From contig JBBQAM010000024.1 of the NCBI GenBank assembly GCA_038316335.1, forward strand, positions 1-58,141: DNA of 58,141 nucleotides. The letters are read 5' to 3'. Of this stretch, positions 33,025 through 42,069 are shown piece by piece (positions within the stretch are counted from its first letter, which is position 1; the number at the start of each line of letters is the position of its first letter). The stretch is from JALHST01 sp038316335 (GTDB lineage: Bacteria > Bacteroidota > Bacteroidia > Flavobacteriales > Flavobacteriaceae). The position numbers and the translations under genes were made by a program. Below the pieces are notes generated by a model, which saw only the letters and a list, made by a program, of their open reading frames with translations, made no database searches and was not told the DNA's origin.

Positions 33025-33381
33025 TTATTGGCAAGGCGAGTCCGTTCGCTTAAATAGCACCTTTGAACCGCTAATCTGCTCAAAAGGTACTTCTGCATAT
33101 AACTGCCCAAGAAGTTCGCCTTGGCAATCGAAAACGTTCACCACGGTGTTGCAATTGGGGCAGCAGTTCGAAAATACAAATACGGTCGCACCCCTAAAAG
33201 TTGCTTGTTCAATGAAAAAATATTTTGCCAAATCACTGGTATCGGCCTCTATTGCAGCAATTGCTTCCTCTAACCATGCGAGGTCATTGGCAGGGTTGGT
33301 CGTGGCGCAGGTCGAATCGTCATGATCATTGCTGCACGCGATAACCAATGGAAAAGTCAACAAGAGGAATACTATTTTCAT
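33025..33381 (-). CDS. Small cysteine-rich lipoprotein, hypothetical
   Basis: A 118-residue protein with a lipoprotein signal (MKIVFLLLTFPLVIACSND, lipobox VIAC). The mature part contains an acidic helix (WLEEAIAAIEAD) and a compact region with SNCCPNCNT, a third cysteine in FDCQG and one near the end. The pattern of a strand followed by a Cys-Cys pair recalls small flavobacterial lipoproteins such as DUF6970, but this link is tentative. The cysteines may form disulfides in the periplasm. The gene is 139 bases downstream of the VOC gene. Confidence 0.6.
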   Translation of the reverse strand: MKIVFLLLTFPLVIACSNDHDDSTCATTNPANDLAWLEEAIAAIEADTSDLAKYFFIEQATFRGATVFVFSNCCPNCNTVVNVFDCQGELLGQLYAEVPFEQISGSKVLFKRTDSPCQ

Positions 33382-33520
33382 TATAAGTCCTGAGAATTCT
33401 ATTATTCAGATAGGATATTTTTTAAAGGTTGCGTAAAACAGCCCAAATTCAAGTGAAATACCGTGGTAACGTATAGCAGCTTGAACGCTTGCAAAATGGG
33501 CCGTTCTGAACCGTAGTGTT

Positions 33521-33925
33521 TTATAGTGGTCTGAAAATTTCCCAATGATGGCCATAGGGATCGACGATACGCCCCAAGCGAACCCCATAGTCCTGATCGG
33601 CAACGGGATACACTTCCTTCGCGCCAGCCAAAATTGCCCGTAGTACGACAGCATCTGGGTCAGCCACCTGTAATCCCATACGTATGGTCGTCCCTCCCAA
33701 TGTTTCAGGGCTAAAATTGTCATATTCGGGAGCTTCATCCGCCAGGATGAATCGGCATTCCCCGATGGACAGACCTGCGACGACCTGACCATCTTCGCTT
33801 AGATGACGCATTGATTCAACGGCCCCAAAGGCCACTTTATAGAATTCAATTGCCTTCACGCCGTTTCTAACCGATAAGGTTGGTAAAAATGTCGGCTGTG
33901 CAGTTTCGTTGGATTTCTTTTTCAC
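33521..33925 (-). CDS. VOC-family protein, PhnB/glyoxalase-like
   Basis: A 134-residue protein of the PhnB-like VOC group. It begins after a short basic segment with FLPTLSVRNGVKAIEFYKVAFGA and ends RIVDPYGHHWEIFRPL, the usual last motif with a metal-ligand histidine and glutamate. The first-module histidine is replaced by threonine or serine in PTLSV, so full metal binding is doubtful. Function is unknown. It follows pruA by 34 bases on the same strand. Confidence 0.83.
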   Translation of the reverse strand: MKKKSNETAQPTFLPTLSVRNGVKAIEFYKVAFGAVESMRHLSEDGQVVAGLSIGECRFILADEAPEYDNFSPETLGGTTIRMGLQVADPDAVVLRAILAGAKEVYPVADQDYGVRLGRIVDPYGHHWEIFRPL

Positions 33926-33959
33926 GGGTGAATTCGGGTCTCCTAAAAATTGTATACCA

Positions 33960-35588
33960 CTATCCCAAAAACGGATACCGATAATCTTCGGGAGTTACAA
34001 AAGTTTCTTTTATCAATCTTGGTGAAACCCAACGCAGCAAGTTCTGGGCGGATCCGGCCTTGTCATTGGTGCCGGAAGCCCTGGCGCCCCCAAAAGGTTG
34101 CTGACCGACCACGGCCCCTGTGGGCTTGTCATTAATATAGAAATTACCTGCACAATTTTGAAGTGCTTTCGTAGCTTCCTCGATGGCATATCGATCTCGT
34201 GAAAGTACCGCTCCCGTTAACGCATATTCAGAGGTTGAATCTACTAATTTTAAGGTCTTTGTCCAGTCTTTGTCATCGTAGATATACAGGGTAACGATAG
34301 GTCCGAACAACTCGGTTTCCATCGTGGTATAATGTGGATCCGTCGTCAATATCACGGTGGGCTCGATAAAATATCCTTTTGATTTGTCATACGACCCGCC
34401 GGCGATAATCTCTGATTTCTTGTCTTTTTTCGCCTGATCGATGTACTTGGCCAATTTGTCAAATGCGCCTTCATGGATGACCGCCGTAATGAAATTAGAC
34501 ATATCCTCTGGCGACCCTGGTTTCTTGAATGATTTCAAATCTTTCTTAACAAGGTCAATAATGGTTTTCGCTGTTGATTTCGGCAAATACACCCTAGAGG
34601 CGGCGCTACATTTTTGACCTTGGAACTCAAATGCACCACGCACTATGGCCGTTGCCACGTGTTCGGGTTTTGCAGATGGGTGGGCCAAAATAAAGTCCTT
34701 TCCACCCGTCTCACCAACAATTCGCGGATAGGTCTTATAACGATTGATATTATTTCCGATCTGTTTCCATAACTGCTTAAAGACGGTTGTAGATCCTGTG
34801 AAGTGGATGCCGGCAAAATCTGGACTGTCGAGGACGGTTTTGGTAATCATCACCGGGTCCCCGTAGACCACATTAATGACACCATCGGGAAGGCCGGCCT
34901 CCTTGAATACATCGACAATTATTTTTGCAGAAAAAATCTGGCTATCACTTGGTTTCCATACCACGACATTGCCCATCATGGCCGCACTGGCAGGCAAATT
35001 TCCGGCTATTGCGGTAAAGTTGAATGGGGTGATGGCATAAACAAAGCCTTCTAAAGGACGGTACTCGACCCGGTTCCATACCCCTTCCGAAGAATCGGGC
35101 TGTTCCTCATAGATCTGCGACATAAATTCTACATTGAATCGCAGAAAATCTATGAATTCGCAGGCTGCGTCGATTTCCGCTTGGTGAATCGTCTTCGACT
35201 GAGCGATCATGGTCGCTGCATTTATTTTTGCACGATAGGGACCCGAAAGCAGATCGGCTGCCTTCAAAAAGACGGCGGCCCGCTGTTCCCATGGGAGTTG
35301 CGACCAGGCTTGCCTAGCATCAAGACAATTTTTAATCGCTTTGGTCACATGCTTTTTTTCGGCCAGATGATACGTCCCGACACGATGTTTATGGTCATGA
35401 GGTGGGGATAAGGGTTTTGTATTTCCGGTCTTTATTTCTTCGGCGCCAATATATAAGGGCACTTCGACAGTTCCCTTGAAATAGATTTTGTATTGCTTTA
35501 GAACTTCTTCTCGTTCCGGACTGCCCGGCGCATAGCCTTTTATTGGCTCATTGAATGCGGTCGGTACCTGGAAAAATCCTTTACCCAT
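33960..35588 (-). CDS. pruA: L-glutamate gamma-semialdehyde (P5C) dehydrogenase
   Basis: A 542-residue aldehyde dehydrogenase that oxidises glutamate semialdehyde to glutamate with NAD+, the second step of proline breakdown. It begins with the family sequence FFQVPTAFNEPIKGYAPGSPER. The active site shows GETGGKDF (general-base glutamate) and GAFEFQGQKCSAASRVYLP (nucleophile cysteine). Length matches stand-alone P5C dehydrogenases (about 540); the proline dehydrogenase is not fused and not in the window. A clear promoter box precedes it, and a VOC gene follows after 34 bases. Confidence 0.95.
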   Translation of the reverse strand: MGKGFFQVPTAFNEPIKGYAPGSPEREEVLKQYKIYFKGTVEVPLYIGAEEIKTGNTKPLSPPHDHKHRVGTYHLAEKKHVTKAIKNCLDARQAWSQLPWEQRAAVFLKAADLLSGPYRAKINAATMIAQSKTIHQAEIDAACEFIDFLRFNVEFMSQIYEEQPDSSEGVWNRVEYRPLEGFVYAITPFNFTAIAGNLPASAAMMGNVVVWKPSDSQIFSAKIIVDVFKEAGLPDGVINVVYGDPVMITKTVLDSPDFAGIHFTGSTTVFKQLWKQIGNNINRYKTYPRIVGETGGKDFILAHPSAKPEHVATAIVRGAFEFQGQKCSAASRVYLPKSTAKTIIDLVKKDLKSFKKPGSPEDMSNFITAVIHEGAFDKLAKYIDQAKKDKKSEIIAGGSYDKSKGYFIEPTVILTTDPHYTTMETELFGPIVTLYIYDDKDWTKTLKLVDSTSEYALTGAVLSRDRYAIEEATKALQNCAGNFYINDKPTGAVVGQQPFGGARASGTNDKAGSAQNLLRWVSPRLIKETFVTPEDYRYPFLG

Positions 35589-35619
35589 ATTGCTGAATGT
35601 TTAATATTAACTAGTCGGG

Positions 35620-35627
35620 CAAAGGTA
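35620..35627 (-). promoter_or_regulatory. -7 box of the pruA promoter
   Basis: TACCTTTG on the minus strand matches TAnnTTTG exactly, 32 bases before the pruA ATG. Upstream sequence is T-rich without a clear TTTG. Confidence 0.5.
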
Positions 35628-35672
35628 CAAAAAGGGAAATCGTTAAAAAACTATTGAGGAACTAAGATGCAC

Positions 35673-36059
35673 TCAATTTAATGCGAAGGGGGCACTGAAT
35701 TTAAATGTAGGAATAAATACCCTGAATTTTTCGGTAGAGCTGAAATTTACCATGTTGTAGTGGCCTTTCATGGCCCCGATCGGCGATGCCAAAAGACAGC
35801 CCGAATTATAGGTATGGGATTCCCCTGGCTTTATGACCGGCTTTTTGCCGATGACCCCTTCACCATCTAATATCTCCATATCGTTTAATGAATCATAAAT
35901 TTCCCAATGGCGGGAAGTCAATTGCACCGAATCCTTACTTTGATTTTCGATGGTAATCGTGTACCCAAACGCAAAATGCATTTTGTAATTTTTGAAAAAT
36001 GTCCCTTCAAAACTAGTCTGTACCGAAATTTTAATGCCCTTGGTTACCTGTGTAATCAT
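35673..36059 (-). CDS. apaG: ApaG domain protein
   Basis: A 128-residue ApaG protein with an immunoglobulin-like beta fold. Typical segments are VTKGIKISVQTSFEGTFF, FGYTITIENQS, VQLTSRHWEIYDS, GEGVIGKKPVIKPGESHTYNSGCLLASPIGAMKGHY and FSAPFALN at the end. Mutants in other bacteria show altered cobalt resistance and magnesium efflux, but the molecular role is not settled. It starts ten bases after the remnant gene described at 36070 and may have used the same promoter. Confidence 0.93.
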   Translation of the reverse strand: MITQVTKGIKISVQTSFEGTFFKNYKMHFAFGYTITIENQSKDSVQLTSRHWEIYDSLNDMEILDGEGVIGKKPVIKPGESHTYNSGCLLASPIGAMKGHYNMVNFSSTEKFRVFIPTFKFSAPFALN

Positions 36060-36069
36060 TGATTTTAAA

Positions 36070-36423
36070 TTAATATATAATTAAGCTACCGGTCGAAAGT
36101 AATAGGAATGTCAACCCTGCTAAAATAAAAAAAATCGCATTTAAAAAAAGATATTTAACAATTGTTTTGAAAGCCCCCCTTGTTGCTGAGATTTACGCTT
36201 CGTATACCAATAGAAACATTAAAAAAACCATTAAAAATATCCACCTACGGTTTACTCCAAAAACTATAATTATCAAATCGCTAATAATGAGCAAGATAAA
36301 CAACATTAAAATAGTGTGAAAGCGAAAGATTAGATGATCGGTATAAGTGTATTTTTTTCTGACGTACGCGCGCCAAATGAAGCAAGAGAATACCAGCAAC
36401 GATCCAAAAATAGCGAATGGTCA
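36070..36423 (-). pseudogene. Broken membrane-protein gene (DUF3667-like remnant)
   Basis: Read on the minus strand in one frame, PFAIFGSLLVFS, AYVRKKYTYTDHLIFRFH, two hydrophobic helices and MFLLVYEA run to an in-frame TAA (36193-36195). Beyond that stop the same frame continues with AFKTIVKYLFLNAIFF and another helix, ending at TAA 36070-36072. Upstream the frame is closed by a TGA (36421-36423), after FTSSFISI. The pattern Y-V-R-x-K-x-Y-x-D-H-x-I-F resembles the C-terminal part of DUF3667 membrane proteins, whose full length is several hundred residues. So this looks like a gene tail broken by at least two stops. The family name is from memory. Confidence 0.5.
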
Positions 36424-36603
36424 TATGGAAATAAAAGAACTAGTGAAACTACTATATTGATTTTCGATTCGTAGGATATTGTGATCTATCGTAAAAAAAT
36501 CCAATTACCCAAGGGCGCTGCGTACCCTATTTTTCGTTCAATTCGGTATTGTGATTTAATTTTTGACGCCGCCTTCTCCCGAAAATCAAAAAGTGCACAT
36601 GGT

Positions 36604-37848
36604 TCAATTGCTGATATTTCGTGAGTTGGCACTGCCAACTCCTATGACACTATCATAGAGGTCGCCAAAATTTCGGTAGTAGACCAAGATGAGGTAATTG
36701 TTTTCAGTAAAATGAAAATTTCCGCTTATGCTATTTAGGTCGACCTGCCCAGTATCTTTCTTTATAACATATTTGTAGTTATAGAAACCCTGTTTGAGTT
36801 CTATTGTGGCTTCCATCATCCCGTTGTCCTCATTATACGACATTTTGTTTTGATCGGTAAGGGCGTAATTGTTATACTTTCCAAAAATGTACACCTCATT
36901 CAGCCCAATTACATCGGTATAGGGAATGCTGAAATGTACATTCGAGTATTCTGCTTCACGCGAACTGTCATCTCCTTGTAAGGTGCGAATCACAAAGTCA
37001 CCATTAATATCCGGATAATAGGTATAGGGTCGTTCCGCTTGATAGAAATCGGGGAATAAATAATGCTCATAGAGATCTGACAGTTCAATATGGGATATGG
37101 CCGCAGTCGGCGCCCGCAAATCTTTGGTGTCGAAGTTGAAGAATTCATTGCCACCAAAGAAGCTGGTTTCCTTGTCATATTTATAGACTAGTTCGGTACC
37201 CAATGTAAATTGCGGAGGTATATTAAATAGGGCAGATGGCCAGTAATAATTTTGAAGGATGGCGACCTTGACCTCGTTTTTCGGATTTACAACCCGAAAA
37301 TTCCCGGTATTAATACTGAATTGAACCACCTGCTTTTCGTTTAAAAATTCGAAATCACGGGTACGTTTGATTGTGGCGCCGATTGTTACCAAATCTGAAT
37401 ACACCACAAATCGTCTCGAAAATTGTAGTTCATCACCATCATTATAGATTTCCAAAAGATAATTGCCGGTTACTTTTAATCGCACATTATCATTAGGAAG
37501 TGTCAATCGATAATTTGAGTAGGATTGTAAGGTGTTATAGCTGTTTTGGTAATCTGTGATACGCTGATTATCGATCCCTGACAAGAATTGCGACTTCAAC
37601 AATTGTGAGGGCGTCCAATCATAATTGCAGTGCACGATTTTGTAATAATAGTCTTGCTCGTTGGCCAAAAGGTCATCAAATTCCAAGTACATGGTTTCCC
37701 CTAATTTTACAATGGGAAATTGATCTTCCGTGGGGCCCTTAAAGATGATCGATTTGATGTTTTCCGGTGGATCCACCTCCTCCTGTACTTGGCCAAAAAG
37801 GGTCGGGGCAATGAGCAGAAAAACTATTTGTTTAATGTTCAGGCGCAT
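36604..37848 (-). CDS. Type IX secretion system plug protein (DUF5103)
   Basis: A 414-residue exported protein with a signal peptide (MRLNIKQIVFLLIAPTLFGQ). It matches the family once called DUF5103 and later described as the plug of the SprA translocon in Flavobacterium: IKSIIFKGPTEDQFPIVKLGETMYLEFDDL, YYYKIVHCNYDWTPSQLLKSQFLSG, and the end YNYKYVIKKDTGQVDLNSISGNFHFTENNYLILVYYRNFGDLYD read in parts. The plug seals the periplasmic side of the T9SS pore when it is idle. The gene is divergent from nqrA with exact -7 boxes for both. The linkage with nqr is by position only. Confidence 0.88.
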   Translation of the reverse strand: MRLNIKQIVFLLIAPTLFGQVQEEVDPPENIKSIIFKGPTEDQFPIVKLGETMYLEFDDLLANEQDYYYKIVHCNYDWTPSQLLKSQFLSGIDNQRITDYQNSYNTLQSYSNYRLTLPNDNVRLKVTGNYLLEIYNDGDELQFSRRFVVYSDLVTIGATIKRTRDFEFLNEKQVVQFSINTGNFRVVNPKNEVKVAILQNYYWPSALFNIPPQFTLGTELVYKYDKETSFFGGNEFFNFDTKDLRAPTAAISHIELSDLYEHYLFPDFYQAERPYTYYPDINGDFVIRTLQGDDSSREAEYSNVHFSIPYTDVIGLNEVYIFGKYNNYALTDQNKMSYNEDNGMMEATIELKQGFYNYKYVIKKDTGQVDLNSISGNFHFTENNYLILVYYRNFGDLYDSVIGVGSANSRNISN

Positions 37849-37868
37849 GTGTGCATTCTATTATAGGG

Positions 37869-37876
37869 CAAAGTTA
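37869..37876 (-). promoter_or_regulatory. -7 box of the plug gene promoter
   Basis: TAACTTTG on the minus strand is an exact TAnnTTTG match, 21 bases before the ATG. Confidence 0.5.
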
Positions 37877-37959
37877 AACAAAAAGCAACCCTAAAAAATT
37901 TACATCGATGTATGGTCTAAATTTATGGGCAATAATTATGAAAACTTTCTTTTAAGTAC

Positions 37960-37967
37960 TACTTTTG
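37960..37967 (+). promoter_or_regulatory. -7 box of the nqr operon promoter
   Basis: TACTTTTG is an exact -7 match, 34 bases before the nqrA ATG. The possible -33 region (TTATG near 37936) is weak. Confidence 0.5.
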
Positions 37968-38001
37968 ATCCAACTTTTGTTAACCTAAGTTCAACCAGAA
38001 T

Positions 38002-39357
38002 ATGTCAAAAGACATCCGGATCAAAAAGGGTTTGAATATCAACCTTGTCGGTGCCGCAGAACACGAAACTTCCAAAGCCGTATTAAGCAATGTTTATGCA
38101 ATCGATCTGAGCGATTTTTACGGAATAACACCTAAATTATTACTTAAACAGGGTGCCGAAACCAAAGCGGGCGAAGCAATTTTTTTCAATAAGAATAAAG
38201 CTGACATGCTGTTCGTTTCGCCGGTTAGCGGAGAAATCGTGGAAATTGAGAGAGGTGCAAGGCGAAAAATCCTTAGTATAAAGATATTGGCCGATAAATC
38301 GCAGGAAAACTTTGTAAAACACAACCTTTTAGACGTTCAAAAAGCCACTGCGCAGGAAATAAAGGGCTATTTGTTAAAAGGGGGTTGCTGGCCTTTTATC
38401 AAACAACGGCCCTATGATGTAATCGCAGATCCCGATACAATTCCCAAGGCCCTATTTATTTCGGCCTATAATACAGCCCCTTTGGCGGCTGATTTAGACT
38501 ATGTCTTACGGGGTAAGGAAAAGGAATTGCAGGCAGCTTGTACCGCCTTGGGAAAATTGACCCCGGGCAAGGTGCATGTAGCGGTCGGCAAATCGTCTAC
38601 TTCGCCCTTTTCGGGTTTAACGGGCATAGAATTACACAAAGTCTCCGGGCCGCATCCTGCCGGATTAGTAGGGACCCACATAAATAAAATCGATCCCATC
38701 AATAAGGGCGAAATCGTTTGGACCGTTACGCCCCAAGATATGGTCATCATCGGCGAATTTTTATTGACAGGCCGATTCAATGCCGAGCGTCTTGTTGCAC
38801 TCGCAGGTTCTTCTGTTAAAAAACCCAGATACTACCTTACCAAAATCGGCGCTGAAATTTCTACCTTTTTATATGCCAGTGGTGTAAATACGCAAAAATT
38901 CAGGGTAATCAACGGCAATGTCCTTACTGGTAAAAAGTCAAAACAAGAGGGCCATCTAGGATATTATAATACGACGGTTACTTGCATACCCGAAGGGGAT
39001 GATTATGAATTTTTTGGATGGAACAAACCCGTTTTCAACAAAATTTCGGCTACCCGTGCACTTACCTTCTCCTGGTTGCAACCAAAAAAGAAATATGACC
39101 TGACCACTAACACAAACGGGGAACATCGGGCATTCGTGGTTACCGGAATGTATGAAGAGGTATTCCCCATGGATATTTATCCCATGCAATTATTAAAGGC
39201 TTGTATGATCAAGGATTTGGATGAGATGGAGCAATTGGGACTCTATGAAGTTGCTCCCGAAGATTTCTCCCTGACCGAATTTGTCTGTATTTCCAAACAG
39301 CCCCATCAGCAGATCATACGGGAAGGATTAGATCTACTACAAAAAGAAATAGGATAA
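38002..39357 (+). CDS. nqrA: Na+-translocating NADH:quinone reductase subunit A
   Basis: A 451-residue peripheral subunit of the sodium-pumping NADH:ubiquinone/menaquinone reductase (Vibrio NqrA: about 446). Diagnostic segments are IRIKKGLNINLVGAAE, PKLLLKQGAETKAGEAIF, FVSPVSGEIVEIERGARRKIL, GLTGIELHKVSGPHPAGLVGTHI, and the end LVKxGL-like region TEFVCISKQPHQQIIREGLDLLQ. It has no membrane helix and is thought to form a quinone-access site. First of six genes with 1-19 base gaps or an overlap. Confidence 0.97.
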   Translation: MSKDIRIKKGLNINLVGAAEHETSKAVLSNVYAIDLSDFYGITPKLLLKQGAETKAGEAIFFNKNKADMLFVSPVSGEIVEIERGARRKILSIKILADKSQENFVKHNLLDVQKATAQEIKGYLLKGGCWPFIKQRPYDVIADPDTIPKALFISAYNTAPLAADLDYVLRGKEKELQAACTALGKLTPGKVHVAVGKSSTSPFSGLTGIELHKVSGPHPAGLVGTHINKIDPINKGEIVWTVTPQDMVIIGEFLLTGRFNAERLVALAGSSVKKPRYYLTKIGAEISTFLYASGVNTQKFRVINGNVLTGKKSKQEGHLGYYNTTVTCIPEGDDYEFFGWNKPVFNKISATRALTFSWLQPKKKYDLTTNTNGEHRAFVVTGMYEEVFPMDIYPMQLLKACMIKDLDEMEQLGLYEVAPEDFSLTEFVCISKQPHQQIIREGLDLLQKEIG

Positions 39358-39358
39358 A

Positions 39359-40642
39359 ATGAGCGAAAAACGATTGACCTTTAAGAAAAGGATGCACATT
39401 TTAAAGCATCACTATCGGGACAAAAAAATGGCACCTGCCTTTAATGCGATCCATACGTTTTTGTTTACCCCCGATGAGACTACCCATTCAGGCTCCCATA
39501 TACGCGCCGCAGACGACCTAAAACGAACGATGAATACAGTCATCATGGCCCTTGTGCCAGTGCTGATCTTTGCAATGTTCAATGCCGGTTATCAACATTA
39601 TGCGGCCATTGATGCAGCCAATGGGATTATTCGTAAAGTATCTTTGTTCGATAACTTTCTTACTTGGGACAATTTTTACATTGGCCTGATCAAAGTCCTG
39701 CCCTTAGTGATAGTTTCCTATGGTGTAGGGTTATTGGTCGAGTTTATCTTTGCGGTCATTAAAGGCCATGAAGTAGAAGAGGGCTATCTGGTGACCGGAA
39801 TGCTCGTTCCCTTGATCCTACCCATCGATACCCCCTTATGGATGGTCGCTGTTGCCGTTGTTTTCGGCGTAGTTATCGGCAAGGAGGTTTTTGGGGGCAC
39901 CGGCATGAATATATTGAATCCGGCCCTAACGATCCGCGCCTTTTTATTCTTTGCCTATCCCACGTGGATGAGTGGTGATAAAGTATGGGTTCAGGGAGCT
40001 GTCGAAAGTGCAGGGGGGGCCGATGCCATTTCCGGCGAGACCATCCTTGGAAGTTTGGCGCAAGGCCATGGCAGTGATATCACCTATTCCATATCCGATA
40101 TGTTTTTTGGGTTTATACCCGGATCCGTTGGTGAAACCTCCACTTTTTTAATATTGCTGGGCGGCCTCTTTTTGATCTTTAGTAAAATTGCCAGCTGGCG
40201 CATCATGGTAAGTGCCGTCATTGGTGCCTTGACCATGGGCTTTATGTTCAATCAAATCGTTGACATCGGATGGATTACCGATACCAGCAAATTCTATGGT
40301 CTTATGAGTTTTCCTTTCTGGGAACATCTGTTGGTAGGTGGTTTGGCATTCGGAATCGTCTATATGGCAACGGATCCCGTGACGGGCTCCCAGACCAATC
40401 GAGGCAAATGGATTTATGGGTTTTTTATAGGTTTTATGTCGGTCATGATCAGGGTATTCAACCCAGCCTACCCAGAAGGGGTTTTCTTGGCCATTCTTTT
40501 AATGAATGTTTTTGCCCCTACAATTGATCATTATGTAATCCGTGGAAATATAAAACGAAGATTGAAACGTTTCAAAAACGCGACGTTATTTTCAAAAGAC
40601 GCAGAAAATGAAACGGAGAAACTTAAAGCAGAAACGGTTTAG
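39359..40642 (+). CDS. nqrB: Na+-translocating NADH:quinone reductase subunit B
   Basis: A 427-residue membrane subunit, with about ten helices, that carries Na+ and holds covalent FMN and riboflavin. The FMN-attachment threonine lies in SGET (225-228), corresponding to SGAT in Vibrio NqrB. Here the third residue is Glu instead of Ala, which is still compatible with ApbE recognition but worth noting. GKEVFGGTGMNILNPALTIRAFLFFAYP and MATDPVTGSQTNRGKWIYG are family hallmarks. The last 40 residues form a charged cytosolic tail (KRRLKRFKNATLFSKDAENETEK). The start is one base after nqrA. Confidence 0.97.
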   Translation: MSEKRLTFKKRMHILKHHYRDKKMAPAFNAIHTFLFTPDETTHSGSHIRAADDLKRTMNTVIMALVPVLIFAMFNAGYQHYAAIDAANGIIRKVSLFDNFLTWDNFYIGLIKVLPLVIVSYGVGLLVEFIFAVIKGHEVEEGYLVTGMLVPLILPIDTPLWMVAVAVVFGVVIGKEVFGGTGMNILNPALTIRAFLFFAYPTWMSGDKVWVQGAVESAGGADAISGETILGSLAQGHGSDITYSISDMFFGFIPGSVGETSTFLILLGGLFLIFSKIASWRIMVSAVIGALTMGFMFNQIVDIGWITDTSKFYGLMSFPFWEHLLVGGLAFGIVYMATDPVTGSQTNRGKWIYGFFIGFMSVMIRVFNPAYPEGVFLAILLMNVFAPTIDHYVIRGNIKRRLKRFKNATLFSKDAENETEKLKAETV

Positions 40643-40644
40643 TT

Positions 40645-41397
40645 ATGGCTATAAATACAGATAAAAATCTTTACACCGTAGTTTTTGCAGCTGTGATGGT
40701 GGTGGTGGTAGGCGCTCTTTTGGCACTTTTTTCATCGGGCCTCAAGGATCGCATCCAGAAGAACCTAAAAATGGAAAAGCAGCAGAACATCCTCTACGCA
40801 ATGGGGGTCAATGAAAATATGGACGAGGGAAGTGTACACTTCGTTTCTACCGCGAATGTTGCACGCGATTTTAAAAAGTATATCAAAGAACAGCTCGTTC
40901 TAGAAGGCGATAAGATAACGCCTGATTCTACAGCCTATCTAATCGACCTAAAACAGCAGATTGGCCTGGCAAAAAAAGGGGAAACCCAAAAACTGCCCTT
41001 GCTCATCGGGGAAAAGGATGGTAAAAAATACTATATCATCCCGCTGTATGGCAACGGCCTATGGGATGCGATATGGGGCTTTATTTCCTTGGATGATAAA
41101 ATGGTCGTGCAGGGGGTATATTTTGATCATAAAGGAGAAACCCCGGGACTCGGAGCCAATATTAAACAACGCTACTTTATGGATGATTTTACAGGCGAAA
41201 CCATTCTTAATGGGGATGATTATGTAGGTGTAAAAGTAGCCAAAGGCAATAATGATCCCTTGAATAAGATCAAGGATGATAACGAGGTAGATGCTTTGGC
41301 AGGGGCTACCATAACAAGTAATGGCGTGACTGCCATGATAAAGGAACGGGTTAGATTATACAAACCCTATCTTGAAACAATAAAAGACAAAAATTAA
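40645..41397 (+). CDS. nqrC: Na+-translocating NADH:quinone reductase subunit C
   Basis: A 250-residue subunit (Vibrio: about 257) with one N-terminal helix (residues 10-30) and a periplasmic flavodomain holding a covalent FMN. The attachment motif AGATITSNG has the threonine at residue 222, matching SGAT in Vibrio with Ser replaced by Ala. GLGANI and YGNGLWDAIWGFISLD are also family marks. The motif is the target of ApbE, encoded downstream. Confidence 0.97.
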   Translation: MAINTDKNLYTVVFAAVMVVVVGALLALFSSGLKDRIQKNLKMEKQQNILYAMGVNENMDEGSVHFVSTANVARDFKKYIKEQLVLEGDKITPDSTAYLIDLKQQIGLAKKGETQKLPLLIGEKDGKKYYIIPLYGNGLWDAIWGFISLDDKMVVQGVYFDHKGETPGLGANIKQRYFMDDFTGETILNGDDYVGVKVAKGNNDPLNKIKDDNEVDALAGATITSNGVTAMIKERVRLYKPYLETIKDKN

Positions 41398-41402
41398 GAT
41401 CT

Positions 41403-42050
41403 ATGGCACTTCTAAGTAAAAAGGATACGCACTTAATTACCGATCCACTTGCTGACAATAACCCGATTACTATTCAGGTTTTGGGTATCTGCTCGGCCTT
41501 GGCGATTACCGCAGAACTTAAGGCCTCTATAGTAATGGCCCTATCGGTGATGTTCGTTGTGGCCATGGGCAACGTGGTGATTTCCCTAATGCGCAACATC
41601 ATCCCCTCAAAAATACGGATCATCGTTCAGTTAGTGGTGGTAGCAGCATTGGTGATTATGGTGGATCAAGTATTAAAAGCATTTGCCTTTGAACTCAGTA
41701 AAACCTTGGCTGTATTTGTAGGTTTGATAATTACGAACTGTATTATCATGGGACGCTTTGAAGCGTTTGCGCTTGCCAATGGCCCCTGGCGCTCCTTTCT
41801 TGATGGCATTGGAAATGCTGCGGGGTACGGTTTGATCCTTATCATCGTTGGGGTCATTCGTGAACTTCTTGGTTCTGGTACGTTATTGGGATTCAAGGTT
41901 TTGGGAGATTCAGTAAATAAGACGGGGCTGTATGCCTTTGGATATGAAAATAACGGATTTATGATCATCCCTCCGGCCGCTTTGATTGTTGTAGGCATTA
42001 TTATATGGATACAACGATCACGTAATCCTGCACTCATCGAGGAAAATTAA
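41403..42050 (+). CDS. nqrD: Na+-translocating NADH:quinone reductase subunit D
   Basis: A 215-residue membrane subunit with six helices. Together with NqrE it binds an intramembrane 2Fe-2S cluster. The cluster cysteines C30 (LGICSALAIT) and C113 (ITNCIIMGRFEAFA) are present. Length is as in Vibrio (210). Confidence 0.97.
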   Translation: MALLSKKDTHLITDPLADNNPITIQVLGICSALAITAELKASIVMALSVMFVVAMGNVVISLMRNIIPSKIRIIVQLVVVAALVIMVDQVLKAFAFELSKTLAVFVGLIITNCIIMGRFEAFALANGPWRSFLDGIGNAAGYGLILIIVGVIRELLGSGTLLGFKVLGDSVNKTGLYAFGYENNGFMIIPPAALIVVGIIIWIQRSRNPALIEEN

Positions 42051-42069
42051 ATAGGTTAAAAAAAGCATT

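Noticed and set aside
33406..33792. Minus-strand frame of 128 codons
   Set aside because: It is a shadow of the VOC gene at 33521-33925, which has clear family motifs in its own frame.
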